Assembly (NCBI GenBank): GCA_910577475.1
Contig: CAJTLJ010000002.1
Coordinates: forward strand, 124,001 to 188,000
DNA length: 64,000 nucleotides
Reading direction: 5' to 3'
From: an uncultured Alistipes sp.
GTDB taxonomy: Bacteria; Bacteroidota; Bacteroidia; Bacteroidales; Rikenellaceae
In this document: one piece after another, positions 29,759 to 37,959 of the stretch
Numbering within the stretch: position 1 is the first letter of the stretch
How the letters are laid out: the number at the start of each line of letters is the position of its first letter
Program-made: the position numbers and the translations under genes
The notes under the pieces: generated by a model
Told to the model about the DNA's origin: nothing
Databases searched by the model: none
Seen by the model: only the letters and a program-made list of their open reading frames with translations

Positions 29759-32020
29759 TCATCTCAATGTGACGGACACCGTTTCTCCCCGTTTGCAGGG
29801 CGTGCCGGCGGCCGGTGTCTGTGCCGCCACGGCCCCCTTTCCCGAGAAGCGGACCCTGAGGCCGCGGCTCTCGAGCAGATAGAGCGCATCCTTCAGCCCC
29901 ATGCCCCGCACATCCGGAACGCGGTCCGGACGGTCGTCGACGGCCCGCAGGGTCAGCCCGGTCGAGTCGCCCGCAATCCGACCCCACCCCTGCCGGATCT
30001 CGCACCGGAGCGGGATGTCGTAGCGGGAGGCCACCTTGCGCACCTGGGTGGCGTCGCCGCCCTTCAGGCGTGCCGGCACAGCCTGCCGTTCAGGCTCCGG
30101 AACCCGCCGAACGGGGTCGCGGGCAGCGAGGCATGCCGCCACCTGCCGCTGCACGGGACCCGCCAGACCGGCTCCGTAGTAGGTGGTGCCGTAGCCGCGG
30201 CGGGTGAAGATCGAGGTGAGCAGCGTATAGCGGGGCTTGTCAGCCGGCAGATAGGTCACCATCGAACCGAGGTAGTAGCCGTCGGAGTAGTGGATATCGC
30301 CCTGCGCGAACTTCGCCGTGCCGGTCTTGGCTCCCACCCGAAAACGGGCCGTGTCGCCGAAGTAGTACTTCGCCGTGCCGGTCAGCGCCACCTCCTCCAG
30401 ACATTCGCGCACCTTGCGGAGCGTGCTCTGCGAGCAGATGCGGTCGACCAGCACCTCGGTTTTCATGCGTTCCACCACCTTCTCTCCGCGCCGTATCTCG
30501 CGGATCAGCCGCGGGGCCACCATGCGGCCCTCGTTGGCGATGGCGTTGTAGAGCGTCAGCACCTGAATCGGCGCCAGCTCGATGGCGTAGCCGTAACCCA
30601 GATTGGGCAGGGTGACGTGCGGATACCAGATCTTCTGTCCCGGTTCGGGCAACAGAGGGGTCCGTTCGCCATAGGCCTCCAGCCCCATCGGCCGGTCGAG
30701 GTGGAGGTGTTTCAGAAAGTCGACGTACCGCTGCGGCTCGTCCCGGTAGGCTTCGTAAATCGCTTTGGCAAAGAATACGTTGAGCGACTGAGCCGTGGCG
30801 GTCTTCAGGTCGACCGCGGAGAAGCCCGCATGCGAATCCTGCACCTTGGCCCGACCCACCATGACCGGCTTTCCGTCGCCCGAGTCGTAAGTCAGCGAGA
30901 GGTCCGCGCCCCGATCCTCGATCAGCGCCAGCAGAGCGGCCGCCTTGAAGGTCGATCCGGGCTCCATGCGGCGGCTCAGGGCGTAGTTCTCCTTCTCGCC
31001 GTAAGTCCCGTCGTCGCGCCGCCCGAGGTTGACCATCGCCAGAATGTCTCCCGTCCCGCACTCCATCACCACGGTCGTGCCCCACAGGGCGTTTTGCCGC
31101 TCCAGCTGGCGGCGCAGCGCCTTGTCGGCTATATCCTGCACATCCAGATCGAGCGTCGTCACGATGTCGGCGCCGTCCGTCGCCTCCACATTGCCCTCGT
31201 GTCCGGCGACCCGTCCCGAGAAGCCGCGGGCGATGCGCTGGCGAACCTCCCTGCCGTCGCGGCCCGTCAGCGCTTCGCGCCAGATCGCTTCGATGCCGTA
31301 TTCGCCCCTGTCCCCCACCAGTCCGATGGTGCGGCGGGCCAGCTCGCCCTGCGGATAGACCCGCCGGTCGTGCTTTTCGAGCGTGTAGACCATGCCCATG
31401 TTCCAGTTCAGTATCGGATACTCCTTCAGGGTCTGCCACTCGGCGTAGTCCACCTCGCGGGGCAGAATATCCACGGGCCGCGGGTCGCGGATCGTGTCGT
31501 AGAGCTTTATTTTCGAGGTCTCCTCGCCCCGTAGCCGGTCCCAGAAGCGGCCGAACCACCCCTCCGAGTTGTAGACCACCGTGTCCTTGCGGAATACCGT
31601 GCGGTAGTGGCGGGCATGTTCCCGGCGGAAAAAGGCGCGGTATTGCTCGGCCGTGCGGTCCCTGAAATAGAGCGAGAGCAGTTTGGCGAGCGAATCGCTC
31701 TGCTCCTCGAACAGAGCCAGCGAGTCGAGTCCCTCGGCCGAGAAGTCGAAGGCGACCCGGTAGCGGAACAGCGAGGTGGCGAGCGGCTCGCCGCCGCGGG
31801 CCAGGATGCTGCCGCGGCGGGCGGTCACCACCTCCTCGCGGAAGATCCGCTTCTCGATCCGCCCGGCGTTGATCTCCGTCTCGCGGCTGAAGGCCTGCAC
31901 CCATATCAGACGGCTCAGGATGACGATGCCCGCCAGAAAGAACAGCAGGTAGAGCATCCTGACACGCAGCAGGATGTCGCTCTTGATCTTCGATCGCTCT
32001 TCTCTGGGGGTAGCGGCCAT
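29759..32020 (-). CDS. ftsI: Class B penicillin-binding protein FtsI/PBP3 with PASTA domain
   Basis: A septal transpeptidase cross-linking peptidoglycan in the periplasm. The 753-residue protein has one N-terminal membrane segment (about 25-47), a dimerisation/pedestal region, a transpeptidase domain with STFK (SxxK), SLN (SxN) and KTGT motifs in order, and one C-terminal PASTA domain (about residues 690-753, VPDVRGMGLKDALYLLESRGL). ATG at 32020 is preferred over a GTG two codons upstream because it follows the ftsL stop by two bases. It is the natural partner of FtsW in the same operon. Confidence 0.93.
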   Translation of the reverse strand: MAATPREERSKIKSDILLRVRMLYLLFFLAGIVILSRLIWVQAFSRETEINAGRIEKRIFREEVVTARRGSILARGGEPLATSLFRYRVAFDFSAEGLDSLALFEEQSDSLAKLLSLYFRDRTAEQYRAFFRREHARHYRTVFRKDTVVYNSEGWFGRFWDRLRGEETSKIKLYDTIRDPRPVDILPREVDYAEWQTLKEYPILNWNMGMVYTLEKHDRRVYPQGELARRTIGLVGDRGEYGIEAIWREALTGRDGREVRQRIARGFSGRVAGHEGNVEATDGADIVTTLDLDVQDIADKALRRQLERQNALWGTTVVMECGTGDILAMVNLGRRDDGTYGEKENYALSRRMEPGSTFKAAALLALIEDRGADLSLTYDSGDGKPVMVGRAKVQDSHAGFSAVDLKTATAQSLNVFFAKAIYEAYRDEPQRYVDFLKHLHLDRPMGLEAYGERTPLLPEPGQKIWYPHVTLPNLGYGYAIELAPIQVLTLYNAIANEGRMVAPRLIREIRRGEKVVERMKTEVLVDRICSQSTLRKVRECLEEVALTGTAKYYFGDTARFRVGAKTGTAKFAQGDIHYSDGYYLGSMVTYLPADKPRYTLLTSIFTRRGYGTTYYGAGLAGPVQRQVAACLAARDPVRRVPEPERQAVPARLKGGDATQVRKVASRYDIPLRCEIRQGWGRIAGDSTGLTLRAVDDRPDRVPDVRGMGLKDALYLLESRGLRVRFSGKGAVAAQTPAAGTPCKRGETVSVTLR

Positions 32021-32022
32021 AA

Positions 32023-32538
32023 TCACTCTTCGATGATTTCACCCGGGACGACCGGGTCGTGAAGGGGGATGTTTCTCCGGCGCAGCTCCTCGACGACGGC
32101 CGAGTGGGTCGTCAGGCGGCTCCGCTGCTCCTGAAGGCGGACCGCCTTTTCGCGCAGCAGCTCCACCTCGCGTTCGGTGCGCGTATGGGTCATGTCGAGC
32201 CGCAGGGCCCAGAACATCACCACGATGCTCAACAGAAAGGTCCCGGCAATCAGCAGAGGGTAGCGGTAGTGACCCACCAGCCACTCCTGACGCAGCACGT
32301 TGCCCGTCAGCAGCCCCCGGAACGGATTGGCCGCCCGGCGGCGTTCGCGGGCCTGCCGGGCGGCCGTCTCTTCGGCTTCGGCCTCCTCGCGGGCACGCTC
32401 TTCGGCCATCTCCTCGTCGGCTTCGCCGCTCTGGATGCGCCGCACCTCCCGCCGGATCCGGCGTTGCAGCTCCCGTTCGCGCTCCTCCTCCCGAAGCTCC
32501 TCCTCGCTTCGCGGATTGAAATCGGTATCCCGGTACAT
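32023..32538 (-). CDS. ftsL: FtsL-like cell division protein
   Basis: A 171-residue bitopic membrane protein: a long, highly charged N-terminal cytosolic arm (residues 1-90, Glu/Arg-rich, coiled-coil-like), one membrane segment (about 93-112, YPLLIAGTFLLSIVVMFWAL) and a short periplasmic heptad region (115-160). FtsL links the FtsQ/B complex to FtsW-FtsI. Sequence similarity in this family is low, so identification rests on topology and position between rsmH and the PBP gene. The N-terminal arm is longer than in E. coli (about 35 residues). Confidence 0.78.
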   Translation of the reverse strand: MYRDTDFNPRSEEELREEERERELQRRIRREVRRIQSGEADEEMAEERAREEAEAEETAARQARERRRAANPFRGLLTGNVLRQEWLVGHYRYPLLIAGTFLLSIVVMFWALRLDMTHTRTEREVELLREKAVRLQEQRSRLTTHSAVVEELRRRNIPLHDPVVPGEIIEE

Positions 32539-32545
32539 GGCTCGT

Positions 32546-33451
32546 TCAACGTTTGACTGCGGCGCGCAGCCGGGCCGACCGCGAACGGGGATTGCGCTCC
32601 AGCTCCCCGGCCGAAGGAACTGCGGCCTTGCGCGTTACGAGTTCGAACGGCGTCTCGGTCCTTCCGAAGAAATCCTTCTCGATCCGGCCCTCGAAATTGC
32701 CGCTCTTCATGAAATTCTTTACCAGTCTGTCCTCCAGCGAGTGATACGAAATCACCACCAGCCGGCCGCCCGGTCGGAGCACCTTGAGACTCTGCTCCAG
32801 CGCCATCTTCAGCGCCTCCATCTCTCCGTTCACCTCGATGCGCAGCGCCTGGAAAAGCTTGGTGAGGAATTTTGCCTCCTCCTTCTTCGGCGTGCAGGGG
32901 CGGACCGCCTCCACCAGATCGGCCGTCGTCAGGATCGGCCGCCCGGCCCGGAACCGTTCGATGCAGTTGGCCGCCTTCCAGGGGGTCTCTATCTCTCCCC
33001 AGTCGCCCAGAATGCGGGTCAGCGCGGCGTTGTCATAGCTGTTCACCACCTTCGCGGCGTTCAGCTCGCCCCGCTGGTTCATGCGCATGTCCAGCGGTGC
33101 CTCGCCCCGGAACGAGAAGCCCCGTTCGGTGGCGTCGAAGTGGTGCGACGAGACGCCCAGATCGGCCAGAATACCGTCCACGGCCGGCACCCCGGCCCGA
33201 CGCAGCTGTCCGCGCAGAAAGCGGAAATTGCTGGCCACGAAACAAAAACGCGGATCATCGGGGCGGTTGGCTTCGGCATCGCGGTCCTGATCGAACGAAA
33301 AGAGCCGGCCCTCGGGGCCGAGCGATTCGAGGATGCGTCGCGAGTGTCCGCCGCCGCCGAACGTAAGGTCGACGTAAGTCCCCCGCGGGTCTATATCGAG
33401 CAGCGACACCGACTCTTCGAGCAGGACAGGTGTATGGTAAACGGTCGTCAT
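32546..33451 (-). CDS. rsmH: 16S rRNA (cytosine(1402)-N(4))-methyltransferase
   Basis: Methylates C1402 of 16S rRNA with S-adenosylmethionine. The 301-residue product has the opening YHTPVLLEESVSLL, the SAM-binding segment VDLTFGGGGHSRRIL, DLGVSSHHFDATERGFSFR and the end RSARLRAAVKR, as in RsmH/MraW. It is the first gene of the leftward cell-wall operon. The usual upstream gene mraZ is missing; instead a divergent promoter leads to a lipid acyltransferase. Confidence 0.96.
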   Translation of the reverse strand: MTTVYHTPVLLEESVSLLDIDPRGTYVDLTFGGGGHSRRILESLGPEGRLFSFDQDRDAEANRPDDPRFCFVASNFRFLRGQLRRAGVPAVDGILADLGVSSHHFDATERGFSFRGEAPLDMRMNQRGELNAAKVVNSYDNAALTRILGDWGEIETPWKAANCIERFRAGRPILTTADLVEAVRPCTPKKEEAKFLTKLFQALRIEVNGEMEALKMALEQSLKVLRPGGRLVVISYHSLEDRLVKNFMKSGNFEGRIEKDFFGRTETPFELVTRKAAVPSAGELERNPRSRSARLRAAVKR

Positions 33452-33477
33452 CGGGCGAAAATTTGCATATTTGGGTG

Positions 33478-33516
33478 TAAAGTTAGGGATTTTACCGGAA
33501 ATAATCCCTAACTTTG
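33478..33516. promoter_or_regulatory. Symmetric divergent promoter of rsmH and the acyltransferase
   Basis: AAAGTTAGGGATT (33479-33491) and AATCCCTAACTTT (33503-33515) form a perfect 13-bp inverted repeat with an 11-base spacer. Each arm contains a -7 box pointing outwards: TAACTTTG (33509-33516) to the right and TAACTTTA (33478-33485) to the left. Both genes have short leaders, so one site could control both directions. Confidence 0.6.
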
Positions 33517-33538
33517 TAAGGATAATTTTTTTCTGCTC

Positions 33539-34372
33539 ATGCCACAGATCGATATAGAAGCGGTGCTGCGAAGCAAGGCGCCGCGCCTTTCCCGCTGGGT
33601 GCCGAAGTTCGTCGTCGCCTACCTGAAGCGGATCGTCCACGAACGGGAGATCAACGAGATCATCGCTCTCGGCTGGGAGCTCCCGCCCCGCGATTTCATC
33701 CGCCTCGTGTTCGAGCGGATGCAGATCAGCTACACGGTGGAGGGGCTCGACCGGCTCGACCCCGCGGGCCGCTACCTTTTCGCCTCGAACCATCCGTTCG
33801 GCGGAATGGACGGCATGATGCTGGCCGACGAGCTGATCGGGCGTTTCGGCGACGTGCGCGTCGTCGTGAACGATCTGCTGATGAATATCGAACCCCTGAG
33901 TCCGCTCTGGGTGCCGGTCAACAAGCACGGAGCGCAGAGCGCCGCCTATGCCCGCCGCTTCGACGAGGCGATCTTCGGCGAGCTGCCCGTCCTGACCTTT
34001 CCGGCCGGCCTCTGTTCGCGCCGTCACGGCGGCGTGGTGGCCGATCCGGAGTGGAAGACCAGCTTCGTGAAACGGGCCTACGCCTCGCAGCGCCGGATCG
34101 TACCGATCTTCGTCGAAGGGGAGCTCTCCGACTTCTTCTACCGCCTCTCCGACCTCCGCACCCGGCTGGGGGTGAAGTTCAACATCGAGATGCTCTATCT
34201 GGCCGACGAGATGTTCCGCCAGCGGGGCCGCAGTTTCCGCATCCGCGTCGGCGAACCCATCCCGGCGGAGGAGCTGGCCTCGTGCGGATCGTTGCGCGAA
34301 CAGACCGAATACGTACGTACAAAGACGTATTTATTGGGAAAAGAGCTCGATTCGCACGCCGAGGAGCGGTAA
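33539..34372 (+). CDS. glsA: PlsC-like O-acyltransferase, GlsA-like
   Basis: A 277-residue acyltransferase with the family motif NHPFGGMDG (NHxxxxD type, near residue 84), a PAGLCSRR substrate-binding block and RRIVPIFVEG. It is followed 39 bases later by an OlsB/hemolysin-like N-acyltransferase. In Bacteroides thetaiotaomicron such a pair, glsB and glsA, makes glycine lipids: GlsB forms N-acyl glycine and GlsA adds the second acyl chain to its hydroxyl. I infer the same role here from the pairing. Other amino acids, as in ornithine lipids, are possible head groups. Confidence 0.75.
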   Translation: MPQIDIEAVLRSKAPRLSRWVPKFVVAYLKRIVHEREINEIIALGWELPPRDFIRLVFERMQISYTVEGLDRLDPAGRYLFASNHPFGGMDGMMLADELIGRFGDVRVVVNDLLMNIEPLSPLWVPVNKHGAQSAAYARRFDEAIFGELPVLTFPAGLCSRRHGGVVADPEWKTSFVKRAYASQRRIVPIFVEGELSDFFYRLSDLRTRLGVKFNIEMLYLADEMFRQRGRSFRIRVGEPIPAEELASCGSLREQTEYVRTKTYLLGKELDSHAEER

Positions 34373-34411
34373 AAAACATATATTTGTGAAATTATTTAGA
34401 AACAAAATCCC

Positions 34412-35398
34412 ATGCAACCGATCATCGAACCCATAGACCGCGACCTGCTGCTGGCCGAGCTGACCCCGGTGCGGAAGGTGCGCGACACAAAACGCGCAGG
34501 CAATGAAATCTATATCTTCGATGCCGCGGAGTGCCCGATGCTCATGCGCGAGGTGGGGCGCCTGCGCGAGGAGGCCTTTCGGGCCGCGGGCGGAGGTTCG
34601 GGGCTGGAGGCGGATATCGATGCCGAGGACCTGGCCGAGGACGGCTATTGCCAGCTGATCGTCTGGGACCCCGCCGCGAGGGAGATCGTGGGCGGCTATC
34701 GCTTCATCGTCTGTCGGACGACTCACCCTCACCACCTCTCATCGGAACACTATTTCCGCTTCAGCGACCGTTTCCGCAGCGAGTTTCTGCCCTATACCAT
34801 CGAACTGGGACGGTCGTTCGTGCAACCCTGCTATCAGGCGCGCCGCAACCCGAAAAGCCTCTATGCGCTCGACAACCTCTGGGACGGTCTGGGGGCGCTG
34901 ATCGTCCTGAATCCCCGGGCGAAATACTTCTTCGGCAAGGTGACGATGTACACCTCCTACAAGCAGGTGGCCCGCAATGCCCTGATCTGGTTTCTGAGGC
35001 GCTATTTCGCCGATCCGGACGGACTGGTGACGGGTATCCATCCGATCCGGCTCGATCTGGACGACCCCTACTACGAGGAGACGTTTACGGGCGCGAGCTA
35101 CGAAGAGAACCAGCGCATCCTGATGCAGCTGCTGCGCCGCTTCGACGAGACCATCCCGCCGCTGATCCACTCCTACATGAATCTGTCGCCCACCATGCGG
35201 CTCTTCGATACGGTCTCCAATCCCGATTTCGGCGACGTGGAGGAGACCGGCATTCTGGTAACGATCCGCGACATCTACCCCGAAAAGATGCTGCGCTACG
35301 TCCGCTGGATCGGCTGGCGCGAGAACCTCAAGCGGCGGCGCGAAATCTTCCGGCAGCGCCTCTTCGCCCACTTCCCGCGCATGAAGCGGGCAAAATAG
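34412..35398 (+). CDS. glsB: OlsB/hemolysin-like N-acyltransferase, GlsB-like
   Basis: A 328-residue GNAT-fold acyltransferase with features of the family often annotated as hemolysin: residues about 65-140 contain EDGYCQLIVWDPAAREIVGGYRF, then ELGRSFVQPCYQ and a LWDGLGALIVLNP region. It should transfer a 3-hydroxy fatty acid from acyl-ACP to the amino group of glycine or another amino acid, giving the substrate of the neighbouring PlsC-like enzyme. The two genes probably share the promoter at 33509-33516. The GH95 gene begins 9 bases later, so it may be on the same transcript. Confidence 0.75.
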   Translation: MQPIIEPIDRDLLLAELTPVRKVRDTKRAGNEIYIFDAAECPMLMREVGRLREEAFRAAGGGSGLEADIDAEDLAEDGYCQLIVWDPAAREIVGGYRFIVCRTTHPHHLSSEHYFRFSDRFRSEFLPYTIELGRSFVQPCYQARRNPKSLYALDNLWDGLGALIVLNPRAKYFFGKVTMYTSYKQVARNALIWFLRRYFADPDGLVTGIHPIRLDLDDPYYEETFTGASYEENQRILMQLLRRFDETIPPLIHSYMNLSPTMRLFDTVSNPDFGDVEETGILVTIRDIYPEKMLRYVRWIGWRENLKRRREIFRQRLFAHFPRMKRAK

Positions 35399-35407
35399 CC
35401 ATATCGT

Positions 35408-37909
35408 ATGAAATACATGGTGTCAAAGATGACGCTGGTAGCCGTTTTCGCACTGGCGTCGGTCCGTTGTTCGACCGCCTCCGACGAGAAACTGGTCTTG
35501 TGGTACGACCGCCCTGCCCGACTATGGGTAGAAGCCCTGCCGCTGGGCAACGGTGCGCTGGGAGCCATGGTCTACGGCGGCGTAGCGCAGGAGGAGATCC
35601 AACTCAACGAAGAGACCGTCTGGGGAGGTTCGCCGCACAACAACCTCAATCCGGCTGCGGCCCGCGCACTGCCCGCTGTCCGACAGCTGCTCTTCGAGGG
35701 GCGCAATGCCGAGGCTCAGGCCCTTTGCGGCCGGGCGATCCTTTCGCAGACCAGCCACGGCATGCCCTATCAGACGGTCGGGTCCATCCGGATCGGATTT
35801 CGGGGAATCGATACGGCATCGGTTACCGAATACCGGCGAGAACTCGATCTGCGCCGGGCCGTCGCCGTAACGGAATTCACGGCAGCGGGCGTTCGTTACC
35901 GGCGCGAATATTTCACTTCGTTCGCCGACAGCGTGCTCGTCGTGCGGCTGACTGCATCGAAGCCGGGAAAACTCTCCTTTACGCTGGACTACGCTTCGCC
36001 GTACGACGACGCACGCTCCTCCTGCTCCGAACGGGGCGATCTGGTGCTGGAGGGACACGCCGACGATCACGAAGGGGTGAAGGGACAGGTGCGGTTCGCA
36101 GCAGCCTCCCGGCTGCTCGCTCCGGGAGGGCGGATCGAGCGTCGGGACGGCCGTCTGATCGTTGCGGACGCCGACGAAGCGACGCTGCTGCTCGCCATCG
36201 GAACAAATTTCATCGATTACCGGACACTCGGTGGCAATCCGCTCGGCCGGGCGGAGGCACGGCTCGACCGGACGGCCGAACGGTTCGACTGCGAGGAGGC
36301 CCGACAGGCTCACGCCGCACTTTACGGCCGGCAATTCGCCCGCGTGGAGCTCGATCTGGGCCGAACCCCGGCGGCGGACAAGCCGACCGACCGGCGGATT
36401 CGGGAGTATGCATCCGCAGACGATCCTCAACTGGCAGCCCTTTACTTTCAATTCGGACGCTATCTGTTGATCTGCTCGTCCCAACCGGGCGGTCAGGCCG
36501 CCAACCTGCAGGGAATCTGGAACGAACGGAGGTCAGCCACCTGGGACAGCAAATACACCACCAACATCAACCTGGAGATGAACTACTGGCCGGTAACGGT
36601 CACCGGCTTGAGCGAGACGGGCGAACCTTTCATGCGGCTGATCGGGGAAATCGCCGCCAGACCCGGCCGCGATGCGGCGGCCATGTACGGCTGCCGCGGA
36701 TGGATGCTCCACCACAACACCGACATCTGGCGCTCGACCGGAGCAGTGGACGGAGCCGCCTACGGAATCTGGCCCACCTGCAATGCCTGGTTCTGCCAGT
36801 ATCTTTGGGATCTCTACCTCTTCTCGGGCGACCGGAGACTCCTGGAACGGATCTATCCGATCCTCCGCGAAGCCTGCCGTTTCCATCTCGATTTCCTGAC
36901 GGTCGATCCCATCTCCGGTTACCGGGTGGCAGCCCCCTCCTTCTCTCCCGAGAACCGCCCGAAAGTAGACGGAAAACGGGAATTCTCGGTCGTTACTGGC
37001 GCTACGATGGACAACCAGCTGCTTGCAGACCTGTTCCGCAATACGGCGGATGCCGCCGACCTGCTCCGTGAACCCGAAAGGTGGCGCGACTCCCTGCTGG
37101 CAACGGCGCAAAGCCTCTCGCCCATGCGTATCGGACGCTGGGGCCAGTTGCAGGAGTGGGCCGAAGACTGGGACTCGCCCGACGATCACCATCGTCATGT
37201 CTCGCATCTCTGGGGGCTCTATCCCGGACGACAGATCACCGACCTCGCCACACCGGAGCTGTTCCGGGCCGCAGAAGTTTCACTCCGGGCACGCGGAGAC
37301 GTCTCGACTGGCTGGTCGATGGGCTGGAAAGTCTGCCTGTGGGCCCGGCTTCTGGACGGCGACCATGCCGAACGGCTGCTCCGCATGCAGCTCTCGCCAG
37401 CCGATGTCGAGGCCGTGAAGGGAGAGAGCGGAGGTTCCTATCCCAATCTGTTCGACGCCCATCCCCCGTTCCAGATCGACGGCAACTTCGGCTGCACCGC
37501 CGGAATTGCCGAAATGCTGGTACAGAGCCACGGCGGCTATGTACACCTGTTGCCGGCCCTGCCGACCCGCTGGCAAGCGGGCTCCGTGCGAGGACTGAAG
37601 TGCCGCGGAGGCTTCACGATCGAAGAGCTGGCATGGCGGGACGGACAGACGGTCCGGGCCTCGATCCGATCGACAGTCGGCGGAGAGTTGCGAATCCGCT
37701 CGGAAACTCCCCTCTTGCTGGACGGACGAGAACCCACGCCTGCTTCGGAAGAGGAGGTTGCAAATCCGCTTCTCCGCAGCCAGAAGACTTTGCCGCCGCT
37801 GATCTGTCCGGAAATGACAGCCCGGCCGACCGACAACCGGACACCGGTTTATCTGTACGATGTAAAGACCCGCCCCGGCGAACGGCTGAATTTTCGGGCC
37901 GCCCGATAA
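35408..37909 (+). CDS. Glycoside hydrolase family 95 (alpha-L-fucosidase type)
   Basis: An 833-residue exported enzyme that should remove alpha-1,2-linked fucose (or galactose, in some members) from host glycans or xyloglucan. The N-terminus is a weak signal peptide or lipoprotein signal (residues 1-21, with Cys after ALASVR). The GH95 order is clear: an N-terminal beta domain starting LWYDRPARLWVEALPLGNGALGAMV, a linker and the (alpha/alpha)6 barrel with NLQGIWNE, NINLEMNYWP and GNFGCTAGIAEML, then a C-terminal beta domain. No SusC/SusD genes are near, so it is not in a typical polysaccharide locus. Confidence 0.9.
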   Translation: MKYMVSKMTLVAVFALASVRCSTASDEKLVLWYDRPARLWVEALPLGNGALGAMVYGGVAQEEIQLNEETVWGGSPHNNLNPAAARALPAVRQLLFEGRNAEAQALCGRAILSQTSHGMPYQTVGSIRIGFRGIDTASVTEYRRELDLRRAVAVTEFTAAGVRYRREYFTSFADSVLVVRLTASKPGKLSFTLDYASPYDDARSSCSERGDLVLEGHADDHEGVKGQVRFAAASRLLAPGGRIERRDGRLIVADADEATLLLAIGTNFIDYRTLGGNPLGRAEARLDRTAERFDCEEARQAHAALYGRQFARVELDLGRTPAADKPTDRRIREYASADDPQLAALYFQFGRYLLICSSQPGGQAANLQGIWNERRSATWDSKYTTNINLEMNYWPVTVTGLSETGEPFMRLIGEIAARPGRDAAAMYGCRGWMLHHNTDIWRSTGAVDGAAYGIWPTCNAWFCQYLWDLYLFSGDRRLLERIYPILREACRFHLDFLTVDPISGYRVAAPSFSPENRPKVDGKREFSVVTGATMDNQLLADLFRNTADAADLLREPERWRDSLLATAQSLSPMRIGRWGQLQEWAEDWDSPDDHHRHVSHLWGLYPGRQITDLATPELFRAAEVSLRARGDVSTGWSMGWKVCLWARLLDGDHAERLLRMQLSPADVEAVKGESGGSYPNLFDAHPPFQIDGNFGCTAGIAEMLVQSHGGYVHLLPALPTRWQAGSVRGLKCRGGFTIEELAWRDGQTVRASIRSTVGGELRIRSETPLLLDGREPTPASEEEVANPLLRSQKTLPPLICPEMTARPTDNRTPVYLYDVKTRPGERLNFRAAR

Positions 37910-37946
37910 ACAAATAGGGAGGAGCCTTGGGCTCCTCCCTATTTGT
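37910..37946. terminator. 17-bp perfect hairpin between GH95 and sppA
   Basis: ACAAATAGGGAGGAGCC (37910-37926) and its exact complement (37930-37946) enclose a TTG loop. It begins at the stop codon of the fucosidase and ends 13 bases before that of sppA, so it ends both converging transcripts. Confidence 0.8.
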
Positions 37947-37959
37947 CATATTTCCTATC

